42,051 nt of DNA from Hymenopellis radicata (Eukaryota; Basidiomycota; Agaricomycetes; Agaricales; Physalacriaceae). Below the pieces are notes generated by a model. It saw only the letters and a list, made by a program, of their open reading frames with translations, made no database searches and was not told the origin of the DNA. Below are positions 11,688 to 23,504 of this stretch, one piece after another. The position numbers were made by a program, and so were the translations under genes. The stretch is taken from NCBI GenBank assembly GCA_015501595.1, contig JADNRX010000449.1, forward strand, positions 1-42,051, in the 5' to 3' direction. How positions within the stretch are numbered: position 1 is the stretch's first letter; each line of letters opens with the position of its first letter.

Positions 11688-12697
11688 TCAAGCTGAACGG
11701 TTGGCAAACGCGATCTGCCTCAGATTGCTATATTCCTTCGTTCCCTTTTCAGTCATGCACGGGTTCCACCTACTGCGACCGATGACCCAATCAGCGAGCT
11801 CGTTGTTTACCCTCTTCCGTGCGCGCTTATTCTGTTTCGTCTGTTCCCAGAGCCACAAAGCGTCGGGGTCCAAGCTCCACTGTAGATGCGTGCAATGGTA
11901 TTGATGAAGAGACCAATGATTGGGCGTTTGAAGAGGAAGCGTGTGGAAAGCGGGGTGGAGAGGGTAGCGAGGACGCTTTGAACGAGCACGAGGCAAATGC
12001 ATGTCCCGATAACTGCGAGGGCAAGGGTGCGATATAACTGCCAGACCAAGTCGATCCATCCGGCGAGCATCAATGCCAAGCAGAAAAGACAGAGAAAGCT
12101 ACCGTAGTGCACCACCCACGAGACGTATAGGAACTGAAAACGCGTCCACATCTGAGATTTCTGTCAGAAGCGTTGCAAATATATGATGTACATGAACAAT
12201 CACCTCGTCATAGATGACATGGAGGGGCAATCGCCAGGTTATGTTGTGCTTGAATGCGACGAACTAGGGACATGGTCATGATCGAGGAGAATCGAAATAG
12301 TGGCGCAGACTTACATTGCCCCTCGACTCGTCTAGGACGGCTTTGCAATGGCACTTGAGCATGAGAGTCATGATGTTCAGGACATAGGCTCCGGAGAGAA
12401 GCATATCGAAACGTGGTGCTGAGAGCGGAGGTCGGAAGCCATTGATTGACAGCGCGAATATGGCTAGAGGTGCGGTCATGCACAGGACACATAACGTCTG
12501 GGTCGGGTTCGGAGTTAGTGTGCTGTTAACATACGGCAGGAAGAGGACATGGTACACACCATTGCCACTTGGATGTCCAGCTTCATCATCCAACGAGTCG
12601 AGCGATTGTTGAAAGACGAATGGATCGGCTTCCTTTCAACTACGGGTACTGCTTTCTTCTCGACATCGATAGGCATCGACGGGGCTGTATTCTCCAT
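11688..12697 (-). CDS. Multi-pass membrane protein, unknown function
   Basis: The ATG at 12697 opens a short hydrophilic N-terminus. Exons 12697-12560, 12497-12315, 12263-12204 and 12151 onward join in phase through introns of about 50 bases (GTGTGT, GTAAGT and GTGATT donors). At least four hydrophobic segments are visible: LCVLCMTAPLAIFALSI, LSGAYVLNIMTLML, FLCLFCLALMLAGWI and LALAVIGTCICLVLV. The last part is uncertain: a clearly coding C-terminal exon (WSLDPDALWLWEQTK to a stop at 11688-11690) lies in another frame. It can be reached by an intron ending CTACAG near 11882, but none of the phase-0 donors before it fits the consensus well, so a frameshift is an alternative. I do not recognise the family. 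A second, unrelated-looking membrane gene lies upstream on the same strand. Confidence 0.65.
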
Positions 12698-13158
12698 GAT
12701 TGGTTGGGTGCGGTATGTGTCTTGATGTACCCACTGTTAGACGTTCAACGGAGTCACAGAACGGGCGCTTACTACTTGCTATACCAGTGAGAAGTCTTGA
12801 GTCGTCGATGGGCAGACACAGATTGTACCCCACGTCAGGGCTCGCTTATATCGCCACTGCATTCAAGACTTCCCACAGTGCGCCATTTGACCTATGTGGG
12901 AAGAAAGGCATTGTCCGGAAGGGGATCATTTCATCAAAACACCAAATCGAGGCTCTACCAAGCTTCTACGCGTATACAACGCGTCAATAATAGGAAGAAG
13001 GGAAATAGAATTGATAATATGTAAGAGGTGTGCTGCTATTATTCCGTATGTCAGTCTCGCCGACCTGACGCCAGGCGTGTCTACTCGTGTGTATGTCGCG
13101 CTACCCGCTACTCTAGCCTCCTTTACCAGCCAAATAGCAGAGTAGTATGTTCCCTCGT
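12698..13158. other. Intergenic region, upstream of membrane-protein gene
   Basis: 461 bases between two minus-strand genes. Small open frames here lack splice or homology support. Presumably contains the promoter of the gene starting at 12697. Confidence 0.35.
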
Positions 13159-13881
13159 TTAGAGAGCAGGAACCATGGCTCCGAGCTTGTTCTCCGAAAC
13201 AGCGCCGCGCAAGTTGGAGACCGCGGATAAGGTGTTGCTCTTGAGAAGGGTACCCTGTTTGATTTGTGATACGATGGAGTCGACGAGAATGGTGGCGGCA
13301 ACGATGGCTCCGAGGGCGACGGTGCCGGTGGGATAGAAGTGGAAGAGGAGGGAGCTAACACCAGCACCGAAGGTAGTCACGCAAGCACCGTTCATGTAAC
13401 CAGAAGCCTTCGAGACACCGGAAATGTACGAGCCTTTAACCTGCAACGAGTATGATCATCGGAGTCTTGCAGTACCAAAAAGGATAAACTAACGTTGTTG
13501 ACACCAGAGAAGACATAGTTGGTCACGCTGGGTTGGGTGTGTATCTTCTGGTCGTAGGTAGAAAGCAGACTCCGCGCATGCGCCAAAGTCAGCACTGTTC
13601 CGATCGTCATGAGGTATGCAGCCGAGATGATGGTGTCGAATGAGGCGGTTAAACCTTCGTCAAAGTGGCGGATCTTCAGGAGGAGCATGGGCAATGCGAA
13701 GGGCGAGGTCACGGCAAGAATAAGGCTCGTCTATCAAAATGGAATTAGAAATGTCTCATCAACCTACTCGCGAGGTACTCACGGCAAGAAGCTGGAACTT
13801 CATCTTGATACCCATGCGCTGGACAATGTACTTCTCATACCCAATCGATGCGCTCTTGGGGCCTTGGGATGGGCCTTTCAT
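13159..13881 (-). CDS. Small multi-pass membrane protein, unknown function
   Basis: Three exons (13881-13783, 13730-13494, 13440-13159) join in phase 0 to a 205-residue protein. Three hydrophobic stretches are visible: LLATSLILAVTSPFALPMLLL, IISAAYLMTIGTVLTLA, and a long Gly/Ala-rich segment around TVALGAIVAATILVDSIV. The N-terminus is soluble and Lys-rich. The start is not certain: upstream of the ATG there is an acceptor-like CCTAG at about 13895 and a GTGAGT donor at about 13949, with an in-frame coding-like stretch before it (DVVAIAFLPQTQWS), so a further 5' exon is possible. The family is not recognised; the mix of Gly-rich helices could suit a channel or organelle-membrane protein, but that is a guess. 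Confidence 0.65.
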
Positions 13882-14825
13882 CTCTGTTGGCGCCTAGGTT
13901 TGGGGCGTAAGTTGGAAGACGAAGAGAGCTGGAGAAGAACGGCTACTCACGGACCACTGGGTTTGAGGAAGGAAGGCTATTGCAACGACGTCGAAGTGAT
14001 TTCCAGAGCGCCCGTCACGTATAATATCTCAATCGCTCTGGCCTACTCGGTGCCACCTCGCTCTTCGCATCAACCCTCCCCGCGCACGATATACTCTGCA
14101 ATCCTTACGGGACCGAGGTTGAGCGGGGTCGAAGGCCAGACCGCTGCTTCAAGTCTGTGTCTGGGAGCGTCGATATATCCTCTTGGGTGGCGGCAGTGAT
14201 CAATGATTGGGGATATGTCCCCATAAAGCAGCCAGCGTCTGAAAGATACCCAGCCACTTACTCGGACTTATAGCTTTAGTCCTCGGACTAACGGCAAGCA
14301 ACCCGTGAAACGAGAACAACGCAGCTGCTTACAGCGGTTGGCCAGCTGACAGGCCAACAAGTAATAGAACGACATGGTCGACGGAACAGTATCAAGTAAC
14401 GCGATGCTGCTGAGATATTTGTCTACCAAGGCTCGACAAAGGCCCTCTATGCACGCGTTACGAAAGGATTCACGGTCAGATAGTTCGTTGTGTTAAGAAT
14501 CTTCTACGCTCCGTGCAAATGAAAACAAGATTGACGCAACACGAAGTTGGAAGCTACACCACAAGACGTCTACACCTAAGTTACTTCGGCTGCCGGAGAG
14601 GAGAAGGTTATGCCTGAGTTACTGCCTAGGCTACAGCGGTATGAACAGAGTAGGTCATGGCGCCTGGGGTTACAGAGCAGACAGGAGTGCAAGGCAAGTC
14701 GAATCTCTCAGAAAGCAACGAAGATCTGGAGAATAAAATAAGCAAGCATAACGAGAGACTGTACAAGCCAGATGACGGTCAAAGCGAAAAGCAGTCAGAT
14801 CGCCTAGAAAGGCAAGTGAAAAAGC
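13882..14825. other. Intergenic region
   Basis: About 940 bases with no gene I can support apart from the possible extra 5' exon noted for the membrane-protein gene. No repeat structure was noticed until the dispersed repeat starts at about 14826. Confidence 0.35.
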
Positions 14826-15137
14826 ACCTGGTCCGTGCGCACTGGCTGCACTATAAAAGCCGCGTTCGAACATGTTCAACACCTCATACTTACCTTGATG
14901 GCATAAGTCCCTTCATGTCCCGGATTTGTGGGCTGTAAAGATCCTTCATAGCACGGCGACCCTGTCCATACAGAGGGTCTCTGCGGCTTGTATAGGCTTC
15001 GGCTTATGCACCGTCTCAATATTTTCCTGTCCCACTTTGGCCACTCTGGCTGGGTGGGCCTCCTTTTTTTTGGTCGGAAGAGCCTCTAACCCTAACCCTA
15101 GATAGCTTGCGCCACACATGTATTAATTGTCTGAATA
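14826..15137 (+). repeat. Dispersed repeat with telomere-like motif, copy A
   Basis: About 310 bases that recur in inverted orientation at 40185-40505. Both contain two tandem telomere-type units (CTAACCCTAACCCTAG here, at about 15089-15104), a poly-T/poly-A tract next to GGTCGGAAGAG, and a conserved block that includes CTCTGGCTGGGTGGGCC. No coding potential is evident. Its downstream edge abuts, within a few bases, the start of the duplicated SDR unit. Confidence 0.6.
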
Positions 15138-15489
15138 AAATTGTCTCGCTTGTTGCTTTACAATCTTAGAACTCGGGGACTAATCAAAATAGAGTCATCT
15201 CTCTCACTCAGCATCGAGACATTCGTCGAGCGACATACTTATTACCAGCTTCGATTATCTCAAGGACTAGCCTTATGTACGCTGGCCTCTCGACGACGAC
15301 CGTTTCTCTCTGTTGCCCTTTCTGACGATGTTATGAATAGTAAGGTATCACATTCGAATATCATCTACACCAGAGGGTGCGTGCGTCGAATATATGGCGA
15401 CTATCCGCTCTCCCGTGACCCATTCTAACGGCTCTTAAGGAATTCTTTGTCAGTAGTGTCTTATATTCAGAAACCGTGGCGGCTTCAGC

Positions 15490-15498
15490 AATATAAAG
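15490..15498 (+). promoter_or_regulatory. TATA-like box of SDR copy 1
   Basis: AATATAAAG lies about 62 bases before the ATG. Similar TATA-like sequences sit at matching places before copy 2 (about 21316-21325) and copy 3 (about 27933), supporting this as the core promoter. Confidence 0.45.
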
Positions 15499-15559
15499 TC
15501 AGAGTTTGAACCAAGTTTACCGACCATTCATCACCATCGCACAACCTCAGCCCGCAAAT

Positions 15560-16420
15560 ATGTCTTCTAAACTCGTCGCCGTCATCATCGGTGCTGGCTC
15601 CAACGTCGGTGGCTCCGTAGCGCAGACTCTCGCCAAGCAGAACTACCAAGTTGCCGTCGGGGCGCGTACCACACGCGACAAGGTGCCAGAAGGATACTAC
15701 CCCTTCTCTGTCGATGTTACCAAACCTGAGAGCATCAAACCTGCTTTCGAAAAGGTCGTCGCCGACATTGGCCCACCCAATGTGGTCATCTTCAACGGTG
15801 TGTATTCTCTTCCTGAGTATACGACGAATGCATCGAACAACACCTGCTAGCTGCTACACTTGTGCCTGCTGACGCCGAAGACCCGCTTTCATTCCCCCTT
15901 TCAAAATTCAACCAGGGCCACACCGTCACAGAGAGCTTCTACATCGCCGCTCAAGAAGCTTTAGCCTCTTTCCGCTCGCCAGTCCACAAGGAATCTCCAA
16001 AGGCATTCATCGTAACCGGCAACCTCCTCGCATTTGTGCCAGCAGCTGCTAATACTGCTCCGCAATTCGGCTTGGGCCTCCAAAAGAGGTCCGAAGCATA
16101 TCTCACAGAGCTGTTCCACAATGTTTACGGGATAGAGGGAATCAGGTATGCGTTTTGTCTTGTAGGATGATTTCACGTAAATCATGTCACCGACAAGATT
16201 CCACTATGCGCATCTGGTGTCCGCCGAAGGTGGAATTCCACCCTACACCGATTTCCTCACGAGTGGAGCCGCTCATGCGAAGGCGTACGCACACTTGATC
16301 AATGCGCCAGCACCTGAGGCTTGGGATTATAGGTAATCTTTGACTTGATCACATCAGTCTTCGTACTGACTCGTTATCCTCAGGTTTACGAGCGATGGCG
16401 AGAAATACGTTCCAAAGTAG
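15560..16420 (+). CDS. SDR-family oxidoreductase, copy 1 (intact)
   Basis: Four exons (15560-15797, 15851-16145, 16198-16332, 16384-16420) splice in phase to 234 residues. The N-terminus is a Rossmann nucleotide-binding site (VAVIIGAGSNVGGSVAQ), followed by DVTKPESI and VVIFNGAAT, the usual SDR strand that binds the cofactor. The region TVTESFYIAAQEALASF replaces the usual active-site helix; I do not see a canonical YxxxK pair, so catalytic activity is not assured. NAD(P)-dependent reduction of an unknown substrate is the likely role. It is one of three copies in this window and converges on the WDR48 gene, whose stop lies 161 bases away. Confidence 0.85.
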
Positions 16421-16581
16421 TAGTTGAGAACACTGGTTGAGAAATGTCAAGACAAACAATAACTCGACTTTGAACATGATCGCTACATGTACATTGTGGT
16501 CGTCGACTCATCGCGAGCTTCAAAGCACGTTCAATGAGAACCAACAAGTGAAAGATAAGATAATAGCAACAAATTCATACA

Positions 16582-19500
16582 TCATTGCGCCTTCCGACGA
16601 TAATGCATCACCAACTCCGAGCCCTGGCGCCAGACATACTGTCTGACTGCAGCGAGACTGATGTCCAGCGGAAGCAGTACATCGTTGCAAAGGATTTCAT
16701 ACGAAGCTTCAGCCAATTTCGCAGAGTGAGAGTGAGTGGGAAGAGGATGCCCATGAACATGATGATTTCCGTCAAAGGAACTGCGTTCCGAGCTAGCCCT
16801 TGAAGTAGTCCTCGATGAAGACGTGGGAATCTTGTCTAGCTTCTCTTGAACCTGCAGCTCTCATTAGATGGGTAACGCAAACGCCAACATGAAGACGTAC
16901 GTGTAAAATCAACTTGCGGACTCGAAGGAACCGATTCGCTGTCAGTTTGGATTGAGTCCTAAATGAAGATGAGCGTTCTTACAAGCGATCAATTCACAAT
17001 AACAACATACGTGTTAATCAACTCTGGTAGCTCGTCATGCCAAGGCAAAAGAACGAAACTAACTTTGACCTGAGCGGGCGCTGGCGGAATCTTGCTCAAG
17101 AACAAAAACTCCAAAAGCCACATCGGAAGCACCCGCTCTAGTTCGAGCACACGTCGCCTCACATCCAGTTCATCGCCAGACTGAGAGAACGGAATATGCG
17201 GGGTTCCTTGATAACGCATAGTCCATCCTCCCCAGCCGTCTTCTTCAGAAATCAGCACAGTAAGCCCGTGCGGAAAAGCATGAGTCGGCGCATCAGCAGA
17301 TATAGGCGGGTTGAACGGCTGCGCGAGCAACACGTCCACTGCCGTCTTGGGCTTCTCCGCGCGCGGCGGCTCTTGCTCCTTCGGGGCACGGTCGTTATTG
17401 CATCTTCAGGCTCCGCCAGCGTCATCGACGCCGACGTGGGCTGTATAAGCTCGCTCGTCGGTCTCGCGGTCCTACTCTTGCCAAAGTTCTTCAGTCGACC
17501 CATGAGACCTCCACCCGGGCTAGTAACCATTTCTGCTCTGTCTTCAGACACCGAAATGGAGTTCTGCCGTTTAACGGAAACGTAGTCATCGGGCTTCGAG
17601 GAGTCCAGAGTGGTAGAGCGGAGACGGCGGTGCTGCATGGGTGTAGCGTCATTGGCAGGAAGCGGAGGTACTGCGGGCATTGCAGCGGGTATTGCACTGC
17701 TTGGTAACGCCAGTGGAGGTATAGGCATATTCAATGCTTGGATAGGTATAAGTGGGGTACGCAGTGATGCCTGGTGGAAGGAAGGGGAATGTGATGCCGG
17801 TATTGCGCGAATCATGTTGGGTGCGCATATTACACTGTAACCCACAGATACGTGTGGCTCCAAGTTGCCGCTGTCCCGAGAAGGATGTGATCGTCGTCGC
17901 ATCCTGTTCTCCTCTTTCAAAACCCCAGAAAGAGATTGCGTAAGACCCATTTGCCAATGTTCACTAAGAAGCTCCAGGTTCAGTCGAAACAGCTTGAAGG
18001 AAGGAGATGACCTACGCTTGCTTTCGTCACTGTATCCAGTCCGTCCTTTGAAACCAACCTCATCCGCATAAACCTCGGCTTCAAACAGCGTTCACTTATA
18101 TGAACGGACAAAACTCCAGCCTTTGTGTCAGCAGTTGCCCAAGGAGAGACCACTGCCTCCCCCTCAATCCTCTCTCGCACAACCTCAAGGGCCTCCCTGG
18201 CACTATGAGGGTGCTGACAGTGATGAACGCCATCCTGAGCATCTGCGTCGGATAGCCCCTGGAGTACGCATTTGCCATATATCCCCCGACACACGCCACG
18301 AACTAGGTCCCATACTGCAACTTCTCCTCGCGTATCCACTGATAGAGCATGTATCCTATCATTCAGGATTAGTGCCCTGACTAGTCCTGGCGCTCCAGGG
18401 GTCACCTCGACGGGTGACTTCAAGAGAGGTGTTGCTTCCGAAGCAAGCTCGCGCGCGTGATAAGCAGCTTCAGCAGAATCAGGCTGTGAGATTCCAGGAC
18501 CCACAGAGGAGGCCGTTTGCTGTTTGAACGACATTATAGATGCGGCTGAATATAGTGTAGCGACGTCTGGATCTCTCCCGCCGGCAGTGTATGGGAAGGG
18601 CGAGACCAACTTGATGAGCGATTCGTATGGTATTCCATACAGTGTACCGTCCTCGTCTTCTTCACCGCGTATCATAGAGGGAGCATGAAGAGAAGTCTCA
18701 TCTGTGCTCCGCTTCTTTAGTGGTGGTGGCCTGGAGAAATGTGTCTCAAACGGTATCGACGCGTCTAAGCTGACATCGCTGAAATCCTTCTGTAGAGCGA
18801 GGGCGCGAACCGAGCGATGCTCAGGGACATTCCATTTCCGGATACTGGAGTTGGTCCCAGACGCCGTCCATAATAATTGATCGTCAAGCGCAACGATCGC
18901 GTTTACCCCTCCACTCAATTCAGTCGCGCCCTCAGTCACGCCGTCGCGACATAAAACCACACATTCACCTTCAGCGACATCTGCGCAACCTTCAACATCG
19001 ACTCGGCATACCCAACCTGCACGGTCGCCAGAGTAGAAGCACTCCAGTGAAGGCGACGAGGAGAATAGGCTCCAAACGCTTTCGTCATGATGCGTGAATG
19101 TGTGTAGACAACGCTGAGAAGCCAAAGACCACAATTTGACGGACGCGTCTGCGGATCCCGTGAGAAGATAGCGCGCGTCTTCGCTGAGCAAGATAGCCCG
19201 TATGTTATCGGTGTGGCCGACCAGCTTGCTGGTTCGTTTACCTGACCGAGGGTCCCACAATCGGACCACTCGTTCCGGAGAGCCAGAGGCGATAGTCCGG
19301 CCACATGGATCGGCCGCCATAGCATATACGGATGACTTCGGGGCGTTGGCGTCGACAGGATTGAGAGTTATAATAGGATCTGAGGCACGAGAAAGGTCCC
19401 AGAGTTTGATAGTGCGGTCAAAGGACCCGGATGCTACCCAATTCTGTGAAGAACATTGGGCTAGACAGCGAACAAAGTCTGAATGTGCGCCAATCGTGGA

Positions 19501-20231
19501 TGGTAAGGTGCTGGGTGAATGAGGGTTCCAAGCCTTGATAGTTCCGTCAGAGGATGCTGTGACCACGGTTTGGTTGGAATTACAGAGAATGAGATCGTTG
19601 ATCCAGTCCATATGCATTTGAGCAGATTGTCGAAATTTGGTGGGCTGGATGTCGTTCAGACTGGCATGGAGTGAAGGATTCAAAGGCTTACCTGCGCAGG
19701 ACTGTCTGGATCCATTTCCCAAGTGCGGCTGGAGAATTTGGATGGCTTTTGCCGCTTGACGAAAGCCGTTACGTCTCCCAGAACATCACCGTCGCTGGCA
19801 ATACGCTCCTCCTCGCCGTCCTCCTCGTCGATGGCGTCGTCACTCCAGCCGGTCATCATCTCCCAATGCCGACCGCTCTGTATTCTCCATTGCTCTTCGT
19901 GTTCAGGACTAACGTCCGTTCGCTTGGGTCGCATGCCAACGCCCAAATCCCAGCCGACAACTAGTCCATCTCTTCCTCCAGAGTAAAGGATGCCTTGGGC
20001 CGCGTCCCGGCCTTCAAGCATCGTTGTGTCATCTAATGCTAGCGCTGATACACCGAGGCGGTGTTGGGTGCCCGGAACGACCTGAGATGGTGAAGCAGCG
20101 GTGTCGAGAGGAATAAGGAGAGGCCCCGTGCGTCCCAAACGCGATATTCCGAGTGGAGGCAAGGCCAGTCGAGGAACTGGGACGGACGATGGCGAAAGCA
20201 CATAGGTGACTCGGCGTTTGGGAGTAGACAT
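16582..20231 (-). CDS. WDR48/UAF1 homolog, two frameshifts as sequenced
   Basis: Minus-strand exons 20231-19692, 19644-17011, 16958-16901 and 16851-16582. Seven or so WD40 repeats (SGGRDGLVVGWDL, TASSDGTIKAWNPH, ASGSFDRTIKLWDL, LLTGSADASVKLW, VAVWDLVRG) are followed by a long linker and the C-terminal WDR48 domain, with KVSFVLLPW and ending EILCNDVLLPLDISLAAV then QYVWRQ. WDR48/UAF1 binds and activates USP1/12/46-type deubiquitinases. Exon 2 is out of frame twice: at the AAA run 18083-18085, where RC is followed out of frame by FEAEVYADEVGF, and at the GGGG run 17383-17386. One base is missing at each place, and adding two bases makes the exon length agree with the splice phases. Because conservation on both sides is high, I suspect sequence error or very recent loss. 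About 1167 residues are expected if intact. Confidence 0.85.
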
Positions 20232-20407
20232 AATAGGCCGCGCAATAACGATAAGGCCGACAACTTTGTCTAATGATACAGCGAAATGTACAAGGATGCC
20301 AGTGTGTTCATATCAATACAGTCGTGGTGGTCCAAAAGGAGAGTCGCGTTCAATCGGCACGTGCACACTGAACACAAGTTATTGTCTTTTCAGTTCTCAA
20401 CTAAGTA

Positions 20408-21270
20408 CTACTTTGCAACATATTTCTCGCCGTCTTTCGTAAACCTGAGGATGACGAGTCAGTACAAAGCACGAAGACTGACGTGATCAAGTAAAAGCTT
20501 ACCTATAATCCCAAACCTCAGGTCCTGGCGCATTAATCAAGCGTGCGTACGCCTTCGCATGAGCGGGTCCACTCGTGCGGAAATCGGCCAAGGCCATTCC
20601 ACCTTCGGCGGACACCAGATGGGCATAGTGGAATCTTGTCGGCGACATGATTTACGTGAAATCATCCTACAAGAACAAACACATACCTGATTCCCTCCTT
20701 CCCGTAAACATTGTGAAACAGCTCTGTGAGATATGCTGCGGACACCTTTTGGAGGCCCAAGCCGAAGCGCGCAACAGTAGCAGCAGCTGCTGGCACAAAT
20801 GCGAGGAGGTTGCCGGTTACGATGAAAGCCTTTGGAGATTGCTTGTGGACTGGCGAGCGGAAAGAGGCTAAAGCTTCTTGAGCGGCTATGTAAAAGCTCT
20901 CTGTGACAGTGGCGCCTCGGTTGAATCCGGAAAGGGGGAGTGAAAGCGGGTCTTCGCCGTCAGCAGGCACAAGTGTAGAAGCTAGCAGATGTTGTTCGAT
21001 TCATTCGTCGTATACTCAGGAAGAAAATACACACCGTTGAAGATGACCACATTGGGTGGGCCAATGTCGGCGATGACCTTTTCGAAAAGCGAGTTTGATG
21101 CTCTCGGGTTTGGTGATATCGACGGTGAAGGGGTAGAGTCCTGGGTTGTCGCGTTTGGGGTTACGCGATCCGACAGCGACTTTGTAGTTCTGCTTGAGGA
21201 GGGTCTGTGCGACGGAGTCGCCGACGTTGGAGCCAGCGCCGATGATGAGAGCGACGAGTTTAGAGGACAT
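20408..21270 (-). pseudogene. SDR-family oxidoreductase, copy 2, one frameshift
   Basis: Same gene as copy 1 on the opposite strand: ATG at 21270, four exons at corresponding places, stop TAG at 20410-20408. It is the most diverged of the three (for example GSRNPKRDNPGLYPF in place of GARTTRDKVPEGYYPF, and GGMALADFRTSG for the later exon). Exon 1 carries one extra base in an A run at 21085-21088 (four A where copies 1 and 3 have three), which breaks the frame just before the VIADIGPPNVVIFNG strand. The rest is well preserved, so it is either newly inactivated or a base-calling error. It lies head-to-tail behind WDR48, 177 bases from that gene's start codon. Confidence 0.75.
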
Positions 21271-22150
21271 TTCAGAGAGTCGAAGGTGGGTTGAGATGAT
21301 GAATGGTCTGTGTTCAACCTTTATATTGGACCTCAAAGCGACCCACATAACTAAAACAGAGAGATTGATAAGACACTGACAAATGTTGAAGTTACCAAGA
21401 AACACGTCCGCTAGAATGGCGTCATGATAGGGAGGAGAGAGCGTGTAGGCAGTGTATTTCGACACCACGAAGATTGAGCTGTTGTCCAGGTGATTCTGCA
21501 GTGTGGCGAGCTTGAAGTCTGTTAAAGAGCTATGGCAGGAGAAAGGCCCAAAGAGACCGGCGGTCGTGCATACAGAAGGCTAGTTCTAAAAATAACCGTA
21601 AGCTTACAAAAGGTAGTAGTATATTCGCTGGAGGCAACCGAGCAGAGAGGTGACCTTATTGTGATTAGTCCTGAGATTGTAAAGCGGCATGCGAAAAGAG
21701 CTAGACCGTCAAAGGTCTAAGTAATCTTGGCGTGGTGGTGGTTAAGTGCGATCGAAGCAGGCACCATAATGTGAGGCTGTGCACGTTGCAGGGCTTGTTT
21801 GTCTGCTCCTGCGGAGGCGCATCTGAAAATACGCCAACATGCACGTGGGCGCTTGACGCGTCACGCACGGACCAGGTGAACGGATCGGACTTGTTGAGAC
21901 TTTTCGCGATACAATCAACCCGCGCGCTCAGTGCGCACATTGCAATAGCTGCAATGCGCTGACATTTTTGTGATAGCCATCATCCAATCAAACGCGTTTC
22001 TAGTAATCCCATTTTTGTCATTTCCCGAGCCATTCGCGATATCAACTTACAAATGCTGTAGCCGCACGGTTTGAATGAACATCTCGTATAACTTGAAGGT
22101 ATAAAGGACGGCCATAACTTGTGTTCACTACTATCCACAGCTAAATCAAC
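21271..22150. other. Divergent intergenic region
   Basis: About 880 bases between SDR copy 2 (minus) and the NmrA-like gene (plus). The first part shows patchy similarity to the upstream regions of SDR copies 1 and 3 (GATTGATAAGACACTGACAAA near 21365 and again near 28016). A TATAAAG at about 22100 is about 50 bases before the ATG of the NmrA-like gene. No gene seen. Confidence 0.4.
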
Positions 22151-23504
22151 ATGTCTCCTACTACCAAAGTTCTTATACTGGGCGCCACAGGTAAGAATGA
22201 TTGTCCAGCTTCTGCTTCTCTGTATTTATTGTTGCAGGTTACATTGGCGGAAGTGTTCTACTTCGTGCTCTTGAGCGCCCGGGTCTCAAAGTTACCGCTC
22301 TCGTCCGGAGCGCAGACAAGGCTCAGAAGTTGAAGACACTAATCCACGACGTGAACGTTGTCGAAGGGACGCTGACTGACGCCAGCCTGCTTAAAGAACT
22401 CATCAAAGATACGGATGTGATCATTGACACTGTGAGCCTCGTTCTCAGTTCCGTCTTGCTTCTTCTTACAATATCATCAGTACAGCAGTGATGATATGGT
22501 CGGCACAGCTAACCTGTTAGCGGGTTGCAAAGCGAAGTATCAAGTGACCGGAAAGAAGACCGAAGTCATTCACGTCGTACGTACTGCAGTAATAGCTTGT
22601 GACGATGTTTAACCACCCTTCTGTTAGTCTGGCGCAGCTCTCATCGCAGATGACGCCAGAGGAATGGATGTACCGAGCAAGGTGTATGATGACGCTAATG
22701 TAGAGGAGATGGCCAACATCCCCGAAGCCGCTCTTCATCGGAACGTTGATCTCGAGTTCCTCAAGGCAGAGACTGAAGGTTGGTGGTTCATGCACACAGG
22801 CTTCGTACGCCACACTGAACTTGTGTATAGGATACATTACTGTGTACCTCGTCATTCCCGCCGCTGTCTTCGGTGATGTATCCAACGCGCTCGTCGATGC
22901 CGGTATCCAGAAAGACAATGCGGCGGTTTTCACTCTTTCTATAAGGCCTGTGTTTACCTTCAAGGGTGATGTCGCCACAATTGGTGAAGGGCTCAACCGA
23001 TGGTCAATAGTGCACATTGACGACCGTACGTTCACTCTCGTCGTGCAAGAGCAATACAAATCGTTAATCCTCTACTTACAGTGACCGACTTGATGATGAT
23101 CATCTTCGACAAGGTTCTCAAGAAAGAGCATGTCCCTCACGGGAAGGAAGGCTACTATTTCGCAGAAAATGGTGAGATCTTCGCGCACCGGGTAGCGGCG
23201 ATCGCTGCACAGACGTACAAGACTGTTCGCGGCGAGGATGCACAGAAGATTGAGAAACGACCGCTTACCAAGGCTGAGTTGGATATGTTCTTCCCTGGGG
23301 AGATGGCAGTGAGTGTCTATCATATCGGTCTTACGCGAGTACGATATTGATGTGATGGTCAAGGTGTATATTGTTGCATTGAGTGCTAACTCCCGCTGTG
23401 TGGGTACCAGAGGGAGGAAGTTGGGCTGGGCTCCTACCAGAGGTGTTGAAGCGCTGGAGAAATGGGTCAAAGAAACGTCCCGTGCTATAACTCTCTCTCA
23501 ATAA
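22151..23504 (+). CDS. NmrA-like / atypical SDR NAD(P)-binding protein
   Basis: Seven exons (22151-22190, 22238-22431, 22481-22576, 22628-22778, 22831-23025, 23082-23308, 23364-23504) splice in phase to 347 residues. The N-terminus KVLILGATGYIGGSVL is the Rossmann motif GxxGxxG of atypical SDRs; LVRSADKAQKL and VIIDT follow as in NmrA-like and isoflavone-reductase-like proteins. Later segments YLVIPAAVFGDV and HIDDLTDLMMIIFDKVL match the extended-SDR fold. Such proteins either reduce small molecules or act as redox sensors; which applies here cannot be told. All splice sites are canonical and no break is seen. A TATAAAG box lies about 50 bases before the ATG. Confidence 0.85.

Larger units (their letters stand above)
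15138..17105 (+). repeat. Inverted duplication, arm 1 (SDR copy 1 plus WDR48 3' end)
   Basis: This segment reappears, reverse-complemented, at about 26345-28395. It covers the promoter and gene of SDR copy 1 and the last exons of WDR48. Many small differences show that the duplication is not brand new. Confidence 0.75.

Noticed and set aside
13609..14199. 196-residue plus-strand open frame
   Set aside because: It overlaps two exons of the well-supported membrane-protein gene on the other strand and has no protein-like composition; a shadow frame.
15089..15104. A true telomere or chromosome end
   Set aside because: Only two units are present, inside a repeat that recurs 25 kb away in opposite orientation, with unique genes on both sides.
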